DNA of 64,000 nucleotides from Aphelocoma coerulescens (taxonomy: Eukaryota; Chordata; Aves; Passeriformes; Corvidae): positions 10,868,001-10,932,000 of the forward strand of contig NC_091033.1 in assembly GCF_041296385.1 (NCBI RefSeq), read 5' to 3'. This document shows, in pieces, positions 50,009 through 62,482 of this stretch. The translations under genes were made by a program, and so were the position numbers. A model generated the notes under the pieces. That model was not told the origin of the DNA and ran no database searches. It saw only the letters and a program-made list of their open reading frames with translations. Position 1 is the stretch's first letter, and every line of letters begins with the position of its first letter.

Positions 50009-52886
50009 CCCTGCAGTCCATCCTTTGGGTCAGGGAAATATCACAGTCCTGATCCACCAACAGCAGAGGAAAAAGGGATCAACCACTTCCAAACCAGTGG
50101 GACCAGCATCACCAATTAAGTAAGAATTGCCTTTTGTTATTTCTCCACAACCTCAGGGTTTTTGTTAATCTTCAGGAGTGGGGTGAAGCTGTGGGGACAG
50201 GGTCCCTGCATCAACCCAGAGACACAATCCTGCTGGGATTCACACTCACACCCAGGTCCTGTCAGAGCAGCAAAGTGGCCAGCACACAGAGATGGGGGAA
50301 AAAGATTATGGAGAAAGGAAAGGGCTCCACTGCACCCAGATACAGATTAATGAGTGAACCATTCATCTGATAGGGACATGAGGGAAGTTTGCAGGTATTG
50401 AGCCCCACTACAATTCAGTAACACCACTTGGCTTTATCTCTTGCCCGAGTAACACAAACATTTATGGAATTACATTTTAAGGCTTTTAAAGGTGTATTTA
50501 GAACGTGTTTCCTTTGAAGTGTTATCTTTGCAAGCTCTCGTATGCTGATAAAACCCGTGTTTAGCTGCCTCGCAAGGAGCGCTCAAAAACTGTCGGTTCG
50601 GAGATTTTTCACTCTCTTTGGCCAGGACAGGGCAGCCTTCCCGGGGGCAGTGCTTTGCCTCATGCCGCTGGCACTTGCCACAGCCCTTTCCCAGCAGAGC
50701 CACGGTTGTGCAGGAAAGCAGCAGTGGGAGGTCTCTGGTGGTGGGAGCGATGTTGTGGGGTGATCTTTGGAGGTGGGTGACGTCCTCAGAGGCTGTGAAG
50801 CTTTAACACAGCGAAACAAGAGCCCTGGGGTTTTGCAGGCATTGCTGCCTGGGAGCTCCACTTCCCTCCCAGGGAACCTTCAGGAGAAGGGAAACAGCGT
50901 GGCGAAACAAATGACTTCATTCCAGGCTGGTTCCAGTTAGCATCCCCATCCCTCCTCCCAGCCCTGCCCAGAGATGAAGACATTGTTCAACAGCTCATCA
51001 CTCACCAGCAGGCTCTGCGCAGGCAGCCAATGCACAGACCCCAAGCCTCATCCCATAGGCAGAAGACTTGACCCAAAGCTCCTTGAGACCCGTGGAAAGG
51101 CTCCAGTGGATTTCTATGGGTCTTGGATCTCAGCAAATGTTGGCAAACTCTGCCGAAGCTAATGGGAACGTTGCTGGCAGCACAGACTGACGGGTCAAGC
51201 AAAGGGAGAAAATTAATTTATCAACCAAGAGGATTTGTCTTCCCTTGAAGTTTCCAAGGAGTTTCTTAACAGGATGCTCATTAACATACCTTTGAGGGAG
51301 GAGGGATGCCTCTCTGCGTGCCATTTTAAATACCAACAGCTCCAGACTGGCAGTGGCCACATGGCAAACAGCTCAAGGGGGTGGAAATACTCTCCCCATT
51401 CTCTTTGCCCCTTTTCTGGTCCTCCCCAGCTCCAGGCAGACTGTCTTGCTCCTGACCTCCACCCTCGACTGGAGCCGAAATCTTGGTGCTGGAGCTGGGC
51501 CACGATCACTCCAGCCCTGCTCAACAGCCTTTTTGGAGTTGCTTTCATTCATTTTCTTCCCCCCAAACACACCACTCCACCTCCAAAATCACCAGGCACA
51601 ACTTGTCTGAACATGTGCCGAACCCGATAAGCCTTTGGCAACTGCCAGAACAAATTGCTTTAATAAAAATGAAAACCATTTTGAGGGGGGAGCAGGGAGG
51701 GAAGGGAAGCAAAAGCAAATGCAAAAATAATGTGCAGGCAAGGGCCCATGTGATCACCTGGCAGGAAGAGGCATTCCCAAATCAAAGCATAAATCATGGG
51801 GCTGGGAGCAGCCAGGCCAGCGTGGGGGCAGGCAGCGAAACCCTTCACTTCTAGGTTCACATTCATTGCTGCAAAGAGCATGGAGCGGGTGTTGCTTTTA
51901 CCACGTGATGGAGAGAATCGTGCTAAAATACTTCCCAAAAGGAGTTGTAGGAGGGGCAGGCTCCTGGGGGGCACCCAGGAGTGTGTGGCTGCAGTGGTTT
52001 TACTGGGGTGGGTGTGCTCAGAGCCCTCCAGACAGGATGGGCTGATGAAGGGGAGAGGGAAGGTTTGCAGGATCCATCCTCCAGCCAGCCCTGTGTGCCA
52101 AGCATGTTTGCTCCATCACCTCCCACCCCAAGGCAAGGGAGCAACGCAGGCAAGGGGAGCCTGCAAAACCCTGCCTGGAAGGCTGAGAATTGGACACAGC
52201 CCTTGTGGGGGAGAAATTGGCCCAAATCTACCACATTCCACAAAGGAGTTTTCACACTTGGCGAAGGATTTTGCAGAAGCTCTTTTAAATAGTCAGGATG
52301 ATGTTGTCTTTATCTGTGCTCAGGAGGAAGGGATGTAAATCCCAGACATGGCACAGCCGTGTACACCGTGCTGACAGTGCCACACCAGGGAAGAATCTGA
52401 GAGCAGGGAGGGAGATTTGCAGCCTGACTTGGTGGAGAGCTACTGTAGATTGCCTAAAAGTTGATCAGCCACCACTGCAAATCAAAGAATTTGATTTTCA
52501 ATGTTTTATTCTTTAAAACAAAATTATTATATAGTTAGGGATTGGTGAAAAACCAGTGATGGATTAGTGGATTAGATGCTCCACAGCTGGTTTGACATTT
52601 GCTCTTTCCACTTCTATTGGACTCAGGCAGATCATCTCATTCCTGCCTTTTATTGTGGCATGAGCACTTTGCTTCTGGTTTTCCATCATGGGAAAGAGAA
52701 GATGGAAACAGAGAAAAAAACCCAACTTTGGCACATTCACAGTTCCTATATTGGGTATTCAGGTGCTGCCACACTGGAGATAACACATCAGGGAGAGCCA
52801 AGGAGAGCTATGGAGCATCTTTCTTTCCAAGGATCTGCACCAGAAATGAAGTTCAAAGTAGGTTTTCCTGTCTTTAATACTGAGAT
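50009..52886. other. Intergenic sequence
   Basis: About 2.9 kb with no recognisable gene or repeat family. Several open frames of 100-180 codons at 51.2-52.3 kb overlap on both strands in GC-richer sequence and show no domain. Confidence 0.55.
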
Positions 52887-52909
52887 ATTATTAATTAATT
52901 AATTAATTA
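52887..52909. repeat. (TTAA)n tetranucleotide repeat
   Basis: Five to six units of TTAA run in TATTAATTAATTAATTAATT. A simple repeat. Confidence 0.85.
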
Positions 52910-54599
52910 CAGAGGGATAAATGACACAGTTGTGTGTTATGGGTTAACCATTTAAAGCCTAAGAGCTGTCATCCTTCCCCAGCTCTCGAGAGCAGGAGCT
53001 TTTCCAGTGAAAAGCTTTGCTAACGAAGCAGTCACAAAAAATATTTACTGCCAGAGTTTCTTCAGTTGACATTTGCATCTTCTGTAATTTGCAAACTCTG
53101 TGCAATTTGAGCCATTTTCATGGGACTATAATTTATGGGAAGGGTTTTTCCTTCACTTCTCAGCATTTCTGTAAAAAAACACAAAAGCATCTTTTGCTTT
53201 GAAATTCACACTTAATTTTTTACTTCTTTTTGGCCAGGGGAGGAGGGAGGGGCAAGGGAAAATGGATATTGCAGGAGACAAGAGCAGAGATGGAGGAGTA
53301 AGAGACAGGAAGGACTATTAAGTGCAGAGTTTCTCAAACTATGGGTCATGACTGCTCAAAAGAGAGCCAAGAGGTGTCAGAGGACAGTGGGATCCTCCTT
53401 GGTTTAGCCTTTGAAAAAAGACTTGATTCCCCTCTCCCCATAGAAAAAAAAGATAAATTTTGGGCAAGATTGGCATCCTGGTGCAGCCTGGACAGGAATG
53501 CAAAAGGGGCTGCCTGGCTGTCCTCCATCCCTGGGCAGTGGGAGCCAGCTGTGAACTCCTCCTACACGTTTTCATGCTAGAGAGGAAATGGTTACAAAAC
53601 CCTGATTGCATTCACCTCCTCCTTGCAGAAGGAGGGGAAGGCAGAGGTGAAGAGAAGAACACCAGCAGCACAATGCATTTGTGATTCCCCAGCCTGGGCT
53701 CAGCCACTGCCGGCTGAGAGCTGGAATGAAGACGGATGAGTCAAAAAAAGCACATTTTTGTAAAGTTTAAGAAGTGTTCTTTTCAACTTTTGGCACAGCC
53801 CACCCAGCCCTCAGCATCCTCAGCAGAGAGCCAGGCACCCTGAGCTCTGCAAGCCACACCATCCACACAGACAGACTATTTTTTGCAGGGTATAAAATAT
53901 TTAAACATTTGTCTATTGGGAAAATGTGAGCAACAGGAACAGGTGAATTTAGGTGGGACCACAAAAAATTACAACGTGTTTCCTGACTAGACAAGTTGTG
54001 CCAAAGCCTGACATCGACAGCTACCTTCCCACCACCCCTTTGCACTTCATTGAGAACAGCTGCCACCCAGTTTGAGGATGTCTTTGTACTCTCCTGCACG
54101 TTCCCAGCACCTTGGAAGGCAAGAGCTGCACACCCAGGGCGTTTGCAGCCCAGATGGTGTAGGCTGGAGAAGGTGAAGGAAAGCTAAGCCAGAGTGGAAA
54201 GGACTCATCTGCTTCTCCTTCCAGCTGAGAGAAAACCCTCACGCTGGCTGCCCTTTTCCCAGCTGATCTGGTTTTGTACCTTTTAGTAATGGAAATTTAA
54301 GGTAGGTTTTTCTGTGCAGATTTCCGAGATCTGTGGGTGACCTCTGAAGTTAAAGCATCTCCTGTTCACCTGCACCCTGTGTCGCCCAGTGCCACCCTGT
54401 GCAAATCCAGGGAGAAGTGGCACAACCACAGCCCACAAGGGCGGGCTGCCTTTGTTATTTAGAGTAATTTAAATGCTCATAACACCAGAAAACTACTGGT
54501 TTAGCTAAGCCTCTCCTTGTCTCACTTTTACAGAGCCTTTCCACCTTTTCAAGGTGAGAAAAGCAGCTAGCAACGTCCTTGCTCTGGTCCTGCAGGTAA
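52910..54599. other. Intergenic sequence
   Basis: About 1.7 kb with nothing recognisable. Confidence 0.55.
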
Positions 54600-54900
54600 T
54601 GATGCTCCATCGCTCGGGTCCAGCACCCAGCACTGCCCAGCTGGACGGGAGCCCTCCGAGCTTGTGGGCTCCCAAATCCCGAGCCGGGCGATATTCCGGG
54701 GCTGTGTCCTGCGCAGGCAGCTGCAGGCAGCGGAGGTGTTTCGAAGCCATCGAGCAGCCTCTGGTGGAAGCTGCCTGCTATGTGTGTGCTGCCTTCCGTG
54801 CGTGTCCTGCCACAGCCCGCTCGGTATTCCTGGCGGGATGGGGCGGCTGATCGAGGGAATATTTCCTTCTCTCATTGCAGCACCTTCCGGGCAACGTTGA
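54600..54900. promoter_or_regulatory. CpG cluster, candidate regulatory region
   Basis: About twenty CpG dinucleotides fall within 300 bases, with several CCGGG/CCGAG words. The neighbouring sequence is CpG-poor. There is no convincing coding start or TATA box, and the open frames on both strands look like products of GC content. Confidence 0.3.
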
Positions 54901-55076
54901 TCTACCTCCCCTTTCTATTTCAGCCTTTGTTTCTGTGTCTGCTGTGGAGCAGCGAATGCCCAGAGATGCTGTTCCCGTGTGCTTGTTCTTGCTGAAGGAA
55001 CTCTTTTGGGTTTGCTCTGATGGGATTTGATGAAAAGCCCAAGAGGACCCGGTTCTGAAGTCCTCAGGCTGATATG

Positions 55077-55212
55077 TGACGGGTGACAGGACCAGGGCTT
55101 CAAAATGGCAGAGGGCGGGGTTAAATTAGGTATCAGGGAGAAATCCTTCACTATGGGGCTGGTGAGGCACTGGCACACGTTGCCCAGGAAGGTGTTTGCC
55201 TGATCCCTCATG
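55077..55212 (+). mobile_element. CR1 LINE 3'-region fragment
   Basis: The blocks 'gtgacaggaccagggctt', 'ggttaaattaggtatcaggg', 'agaaatccttcactatgggg' and 'aggcactggcacacgttgcc' match the plus-strand CR1 region encoding 'dna-dispensable' 3' sequence upstream of the tail seen in the other copies. It is short and diverged, with the terminal repeat missing. Confidence 0.8.
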
Positions 55213-58200
55213 CCCATGAGTTATTGCTAATGATGCTTTTGTCAGCACCCTAATGGGCTTTAACAGCATCCTCACCTGGGGCCTCCACTCACATCCGTGG
55301 CCCAGGAGCCCCTCTCAGCCCAGCATGAGGCTAGCAGCTCCTATCCCAGGGATACTGCAGCATGCTGGTCTCCAGCTCTGGCCATGTCACCATGAAATCA
55401 CCCGGGGGGATTTTTTCCATTCTATTGATCATATGAAACAAAGGATAACCTGCATCCATAATAGATGTTCATTTTGGTGACCACCTTTTCCTGAATCCTA
55501 ACTTGTTTTTATCCCTTGCATTTGGGTGATCGAGATCAAATATCTCCCCACTGCATCAGTGAATTTCTGTTGCTTTCTTTATTTTATATTTTTTCTTCTA
55601 GAAAAAGGGCTGGAAATTATTTTTTAAAATGTTTTTCAAGTCCCTAGATGTAAAAAAATCCATTCCTGCCATGATCTTTTGGCTCTTCAGCCAGGAAGCA
55701 GACAGCCCTTGTTTTCTGTGAGCAATCTGTGTGATCATCAGTAGACACCTGTGAGACAAGAGGAACTTATTTGGAGATGATTCCCAGAAATGACCGTTCT
55801 GCCTTCTTCTGCACCAGCACAACACTTCCAGACAGCTGCTCTGCCTCAAACCTCCTTCATCCCACAAGCAGCTGGTCCCATCAAGCCCTTCTTTTGCTGT
55901 TTCTCTCCTTGATGCTCCAGACAGAGCAGCCACCGAACTGTTGGAGGCAGGTGTGGGATGGTGTCGGTGCCCCCATGGCTCATGCTCCACATCCCAGTGT
56001 CACTGCTCAGAGGTCTGGCTGCTGCAGATGATCTCCCCAAGCCCCACACATCCCAGTTACCCCACTGCCCCTCCCAGGATGTCACCAGGCTGCTCTGAGC
56101 AAGGATCTCTCTTCCATGTGGTTGCCATTAATTCCACCACCGCAAGCATCAGCCTGAGGTACCAGATCGTATCAAGCAGTCGATCTCTAATTGCCATATC
56201 CGACAGTAAAACAAAGGGCTCAAAAGGAAATTGGGAAAACTAAGGCCAAGAGCTTCCCTCTGCCCATGGCAGGTGGCTCATGAGAAGGCTTGGGTGGAAA
56301 ACACCCCCTTAACCTTGTGCTGTGTCTCTCTTGCAGAGGAATGAGTCAGGAATTTCATGCACGTAGAGCAATCACCGAACAGTCCCTACAGGTCTGCCCA
56401 GGACCACGGCTTGCCGAGCAGCTGCTTGTTTACCTGCCACCCATTTCCATAGCATGGGTGTGCAGCCGCATTCCTGGGAGCCCTGGTGCTCCCACCTGTC
56501 CGACCTGTCCGTGCGCGGGAGCAAAGCTCAAAGCCGCCGTTTGAGAGGTGTGATTGCCACAGGGAGACACTGCCAAGGATGCTCCGTGCTCTGCTGGGAT
56601 GACTGAGGAGCCGCCTCAGCAGCTGGGGTGTAAGGCAGCCCGGTGGCATCACTGCTGGTGGATGGAGCGGACTTTACACCAGCAGAGGGTCTGGGCACCG
56701 AGCTCTGGGGATGAGCGGCATGAGATGACTCAGAGGAGGGGCAGCTCAGCCTCAGTGCTCCAAATCCCCTTCCACAGGAGCTCTCCCTATCCGCTGGCCC
56801 TGGAAGTCACAGGGAAACCACCCTCCTCAGGTTGCGTGTCTATTAAGCAAGAGGGACGCGTCCCTCCCGAGCCAGAGCCGCGCTCGGAGGTGGCTGTGCC
56901 AGCACAGCAGGGCCCCGCTCGCAGGGCAGCTTTTGGCAGAGCAGGATGTGCTGTCGGGATCCCAGATACGTAGGCAACAACTTTCTATTCCTTTTTATGA
57001 GTGCCAGGCTGATGGGGAGCAAGCGCGTCTCTTGCTTTTTCCTAGGAGCTGCTGCTGTCTGCAGCACTGCGGGGGAAGGCTGTCCCTGCCCAGCCTGGGC
57101 AGGGGAAACCGTGCCAGCGTTTTCCCCAGGGGATGCTGAAGTAGCTGCACTTCAAAGGCTCAGGAAGTGTCCATTTTGCCTTCGGCTCCACCAGCCCACG
57201 GTTTAGGGCGAGAGCTGCTTGTGTCAGCAGCGGGAGCTGGGAGGAAACCCGGGCTAAGCCAGGGCTGCTGGCCAGGATCAGCCCCCAAGTCACCCAGCCT
57301 TTCCTGACTGGTCCCTAAAGTACCCCCAGCCACTGCAAAATGCCCCCAGAAGACAGTCCAGGATCATGGGCTTTCACCCTGCACTTGAAACAGCCATTTG
57401 TGTCAATTTGGGCACATCCCTTTCCCTCTCCCAAGTGTTTGGGCTGGGGGCTGTTGAGTGCCCTGAGCTGTGCCACTCTAGTTTAGTAGGATGCTGCTGC
57501 TGTCACATTTCTGTTTCTTTTTTTTCTCTTCCTCTCTAAAAGTGCCAAGTTGTATAAAACAAAAAAACCTTCCCATCTTAATGCTGGATTAATTATTTAA
57601 AAGGGTCTGTTTGCTAATGTGATTGACTTCAACCAACAGCGCAGGTTGAGCTGTAATTATGGGAAAACAATCAAATCTCTATCTGGGTTCACACCATACT
57701 GGTCTCACCACTTTTTGTGTTACAGCAGAACCTGTCAGGCAGCTTTAGCTAAGCTGAGCCTCCTTTCTGCTGCTGGGGCAAAGAAACGCAAACCAGTAGA
57801 ACCAGTTAGGCTGCAAGGAAAAATTATGGCTTATTGTCTGTGCAAGTTCACCCACACTGCTCACTCCTGTCTCCCGTGTCCCAGATGACCGTCTGCTGAT
57901 CACGACCTAACTGAGCTCCAGGAGCCAAAGAAGAGACACAGACACAGTCCTCCAACGTGAGTGTTGTGCTTGCACTGATTTTTCTCTGTCCCCCAGCATC
58001 CTGGGCAGTGTTGTGTAGCTGGGAATCGAGCTGGTGTGAGCCACGAGGGGAGAGCTGCCCAAAATTTGCTCAGCAGAGCGCCGGGAGAGCTGTCACTCGG
58101 TGCCAGCAGACGGAGCCTGGTCCAGCTCCCATCTGATGGGCAGAGGTTGGTGTGTCACGGGTTTGCTTGCTTTTCTCAGAGTTCGAGGAGGAAATTTGGA

Positions 58201-61200
58201 TTTGTGTAGCAGCTGGGGAGCCGATGGTTTGTGGCAAAGTGGCAACTCTGAGAAGTCAGTGGGGAGTGGACCTGAGCCTGCCTGGGCTGGGGACCGCTGC
58301 CCAGCCAGGACTGCGGGGTTCTCCTGTTGACAAAAACTGTTCCTCTGGCGTTGTCCACTTGAGCATGAAAGGTAATGGGATATCCCTGCGATCCGAAATG
58401 CCGAGAAATGGCATCCAGATCCACTCAGGTGGAGTGAAATAGCTGTGGAGGGTCAGAGCAATTTGTGGGTGTCAGGGTTTATGTGAGTACCAGGGAGCCC
58501 AGTCGCATTTGCATCTGGCCAGCGAGGACCAGAGGAAGGAACAGAAAACTTCTCTGAGCAAGCATCCAGCAGTGTGACGGCCACGGGGGAACAGAGCTGT
58601 GGCCATGTGGGCTGGACTGTGGGACTGTGTGGGATGGCAGTAGTGCCCATCCTGGGCAGGCAGTACCTGGGTTTTGGTGCTGGGCACTGAGGGGGCATCA
58701 CCCCCTTCCCCCCCTGACCCAGCTTCCATGCAGCATCTCGGGCAGCCCTGACCTGCACCAAGCCATGCACTTGCTGGGCAGCAAATAACTTTCAATGGAG
58801 TTGCGGGTCTCCCTTCCCACCCCATTTCACACCTTGAACTCATCTCTGTTGCCAAAGCTGAGAATAAATTTGCTTCTTTTTCTCTCAGCGGCAGCTTGGA
58901 GCTGGGTTGTGGTGACCCCTGCTACCTGGCTGGTGGCCCTCTGTGCCCCACCTCTGTCCCAGTTGTGTCCCTTGTGGGACATGCTGACAGTGCTCTCCTG
59001 GGCTGTCCAGATATGTTCCTTCAGGCAGCACAAATATTGAGAGAGGCTGGAGCTCGCTGGGCTTCCAGCAGCCCCAGGCATGAGGTGTAATGCTACCAAG
59101 GGCTGGCAGCCTCCTTGCCTACTTTAGATCCAGGAGGAAGGAAGTGGTGGTGGGATCGCTGCAGGGGGGAGGCTGTGCCCACACACGCTGCCTCCCTGCA
59201 CAGGGGTCTGTTGCTGTGGGCTGAACTGGCCCCATTGCCTGCTCCTTGTCCCTTCTGCTGGGACAGTGCCACGATGGGGAATGTCCTCAGAGCACTTACA
59301 GGGTAGATGGCCACAGATCCATCCCTGGAGGATGCAGGACACTGATGCATTGATTCCAAACCTAGCCTAGGGGGCAACGTGTCCCCAACACCAGTGTGCC
59401 ACCAGGCATTTGGGACATGCAGAGATGCCCAACCGTGTCTGTCCCAGCTGTTGGACAGCACAACGTGGGGCTGAGCTGGTAAGACTCATCCTTGGTGCTG
59501 AAGCAGGGCTAAACACCCAGAAGGTTTTTGCTGGAATGGGTTTTCCTAGGATGTTACTCCTTTTTTAGTGCTGAAGAGAAAAGCTAATCCTGTCCAAGAC
59601 TTCACCATCTGGGGATATCTGGGGAGATAGATCTGTTCTTTCTGTTTGCATGGCCATTTTCTTGACTCAGGTTGCCCATGCACCCCTCACACATCAGGAG
59701 CAGAGGTGCCAGCTAATGGAAGCGGGATTGAGAGGAATCTTCGTGCCCCTTCTCCCACACAAGACCTGCTTTCCCATGCAGGACCAGGAATGATGAATTC
59801 CCCATGCCAGGAGCAGTGCGGGCTCTGAGGAGACCCTCTGGGGAGGTCTCCTGCCATGGAGGAGAAGACAGAGAGACCAAGGTGCTCTCCAGGCACCATG
59901 AGCAGCATAACAGGATCACAAGCAGGGAGCGGGGTGATAACCACCATCTATCAGAGATTCCCAGGGTATTTTCCTGCCATTTTGCCCAGCCAGGAGCTCT
60001 GCAGCTGGTGGTGGCAGTGGGAGTGTTTTGGATGGGCAGTGACCACATGCCTCCAATCCCAACAGGGCCTTGAGCTATTCTTGAGCCTCGCCACTTTGCA
60101 ATTAAAACACCCGAAAAACACGATAATGCCTCATTACCCACTTCCCAGAGCATTTTGGGGTGTTAATTGAGTAATGTTTATAGAACCTGTGGTTACCCCG
60201 AGATGAACAGGCAGATAAGTGGCTGCTTTTAACCCTCTTCTGAATCCTCCTGTGGGCAGACAGGCCTGCCACAGGTCTGCCCAAAGCCCACCACGCTTTG
60301 GGGAGCATCACGGCACAGCTGGTGGGTCCAAACGCCATTCCTTATCAAGTGGGGAGCAGAACAAATATTTACTGTTAAACCTCAGCAAAGCAGCAGGAGC
60401 TGGGGAGTGGGAGGACAAAACCTCCCTCCCAGCTGGGGATGGTGCAAGGAGAGACCCTCAAACTGCTCACCCTGCTATGTAAAAGCCAAAGTCAGATTCC
60501 TGGGTATATTCAGGTATTGCAGAGGACCAACAGCTCTGGCTTTAGAGACCCTGCAAGGCCAGGGCAGCCAAGACTCTTTGGTTGGAGTTGGGAGCAGGGG
60601 TGTCCCTGTTGCAAGGATAACAAAGTTCCTGTTGCAAGGGGCTCTTGAGGGGAATAGGGGCTCTTAAGTGGAAATGAGGAAATGGAAGAAAACCGATATT
60701 GAGGGTTTGGTGACTGCCACAGCATCTGGAGAAGCAGAAGCTGCCTCCACAGGGCCAGGGTAGTGGGGGAGAAATTGAGCTGCTGGGTTTGTGATCACCA
60801 GGACTGTGCTGTATTATGGCAACAGAGACTTTATGGGGTAGAAGTAAATCAGTGTGCAGGTTGTGACTTGAGGCTGGAGCTGCAGGTTGGAGGGTTTGCT
60901 CCAGCTCTGCTCTCCCTGCAGTGGGACACGTCTGTGCACACGTGAGCAGGGGCAGCATCTCCCTGGTGCTGCTGATCCTGTTGGACTGGTTCAGGGGGCC
61001 ATGAGCAGCACAGTCCCCACAAACCCAAAGGGCTGTTGGGGCACTTTGCAGCCGTGCTGCAGCTCCACATCACCCGAGTGGGACCCCCCTGCAACAGCCA
61101 GCAGAGGCAACCCTGGGGCTCGCTGCAAACCAGTCCCTGGGCTGGTGGAGCAGCATGGAGCAGCTGGCCTGCTCCGGGGAGGATTTTCAGGTTGTGTGAG

Positions 61201-61799
61201 GTAGAGGAAGGTACCAAATCCTCCTCCCTGGAGAGGCAAGAGCCAAGGCTGCTCCTCCTGTCTCACTTGTTGGGAGGTAATTTTGCAGTCTGGCAGCCCC
61301 TGTGCAGCACCCACAGCAAACCCAGCACAGTGGGGAGCAGGCACTGGGTCCCATTTTCGGGCAGTCTGTGCCATGTTAAGTCATGCAAATAAATAAATAC
61401 CCAGCAAGAAAAAAAAGAATCTCTCAACATACCAAAAAAGCTCTCTTCAAACTGCCAAGCAAAGTACATCAGCAAAGAACATTAGCTCCACACTGGCCTG
61501 TGAAATACTCCTGGCACTGCAGATTTTCCATGAGTGATCAGGCAGTTTTTCTGAGTACAAACTTGTATTATAATTCCAAAATTAGACCAGGAATCTAGTA
61601 GGGTAGCCAAGGAAAGAAATTTTGGCTGGTTACAGCAGCTCTGCCCAACAATTGCCCAGAGAAAGGTGTGTGACATCAATCCAGCCCAGAGCTGAACAAC
61701 TCCAGCACTGCTGATGGGGAAATATCTGGCGGTAAATCCACTAAGTTTCACTGATTCCACAGTGTCAGAATGTCACAGTCCTGCCTTTTTCTTTTCTGC
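55213..61799. other. Intergenic sequence
   Basis: About 6.6 kb, GC-richer than the rest of the intergenic DNA. A CpG-rich patch lies at about 56460-56560 and another at about 56855-56950. Many open frames of 60-150 codons overlap on both strands, none with a domain I recognise, and no set of them forms a credible spliced gene. Confidence 0.5.
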
Positions 61800-61815
61800 T
61801 TTTTTTTTTTTTTTT
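61800..61815. repeat. T16 mononucleotide tract
   Basis: Sixteen consecutive T residues after CTTTTCTGC. A simple repeat. Confidence 0.85.
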
Positions 61816-62355
61816 AATGATTTAAGCTCATTTAGTTAATGAGCTACTTTATCCTTCTGAAAGGAGACACAGCTGAGGATGGGAATGTGCTGTGGCTCAC
61901 TGTGAGTGTGACAGACAGTGCTGGGGATGGTGTTGAGAGGTCAGTAACCCCCTGGGGACCAAGGAATGGGGGTTGGCTGTGCTGTCAGAGCCAGCTGTCC
62001 AAGTCCATCCCTTCCCCAGCCCTCTTGGATGGGACAGAAAGCAACTTCCCTGCTGCTTTTCCGTACCCCAGCCACAACAGGAGCATCCTGCCCAAGGAGT
62101 GATGCCATTGGTACCCAGGAGCTGCTGGGGGCTGCCCCAGCCCCATGCATGAGAGCAGACATCCCAGGGACATCCCTGTGCCCCAGCCTGGAGCCCTTGT
62201 CCCACCCTGAGCTGAGCATCGAGGGATGCAGAGAGCAGGTGAGCAAAGCCACGGTAGTCAACAACAGCTCTACCCCAGGTCTTGGGCTCTCCAAACCCTT
62301 CAGATTTAGGGCCTGGATGAGGAGTTCGCCTTTGGTCCCCAACACTGGGGCTCTG
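61816..62355. other. Intergenic sequence before the inverted repeat
   Basis: About 0.5 kb, GC-rich on the right side. It is part of a long minus-strand open frame (61897-62754) that I do not consider a gene. Confidence 0.5.
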
Positions 62356-62482
62356 TTTGCAGAGGGCAGCTGTCACTGTGAAATACGCCCGGCCCTGCCG
62401 GGACGCCAAAGGGCTGCTCCGGCCCTGCCACGGGGCCGCATCCGGCACCGCGGGCTCTGCATCACAGTGACAGCTCTGCAAA
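62356..62482. repeat. 21-bp inverted repeat around a GC-rich, hairpin-containing centre
   Basis: The left arm is TTTGCAG (62356-62362), five unpaired bases, then AGCTGTCACTGTGA (62368-62381). The right arm is TCACAGTGACAGCT (62462-62475) and CTGCAAA (62476-62482), the exact complement. The 80 bases between hold about a dozen CpGs and an inner perfect hairpin (CCCGGC/GCCGGG, 62388-62402). Function is unknown. Confidence 0.75.

Noticed and set aside
62462..62482. Right arm of the inverted repeat starts with the same nine bases as miR-128-3p
   Set aside because: The match ends after TCACAGTGA, and an 80-base GC-rich centre is too large for a normal microRNA precursor. This is probably coincidence.
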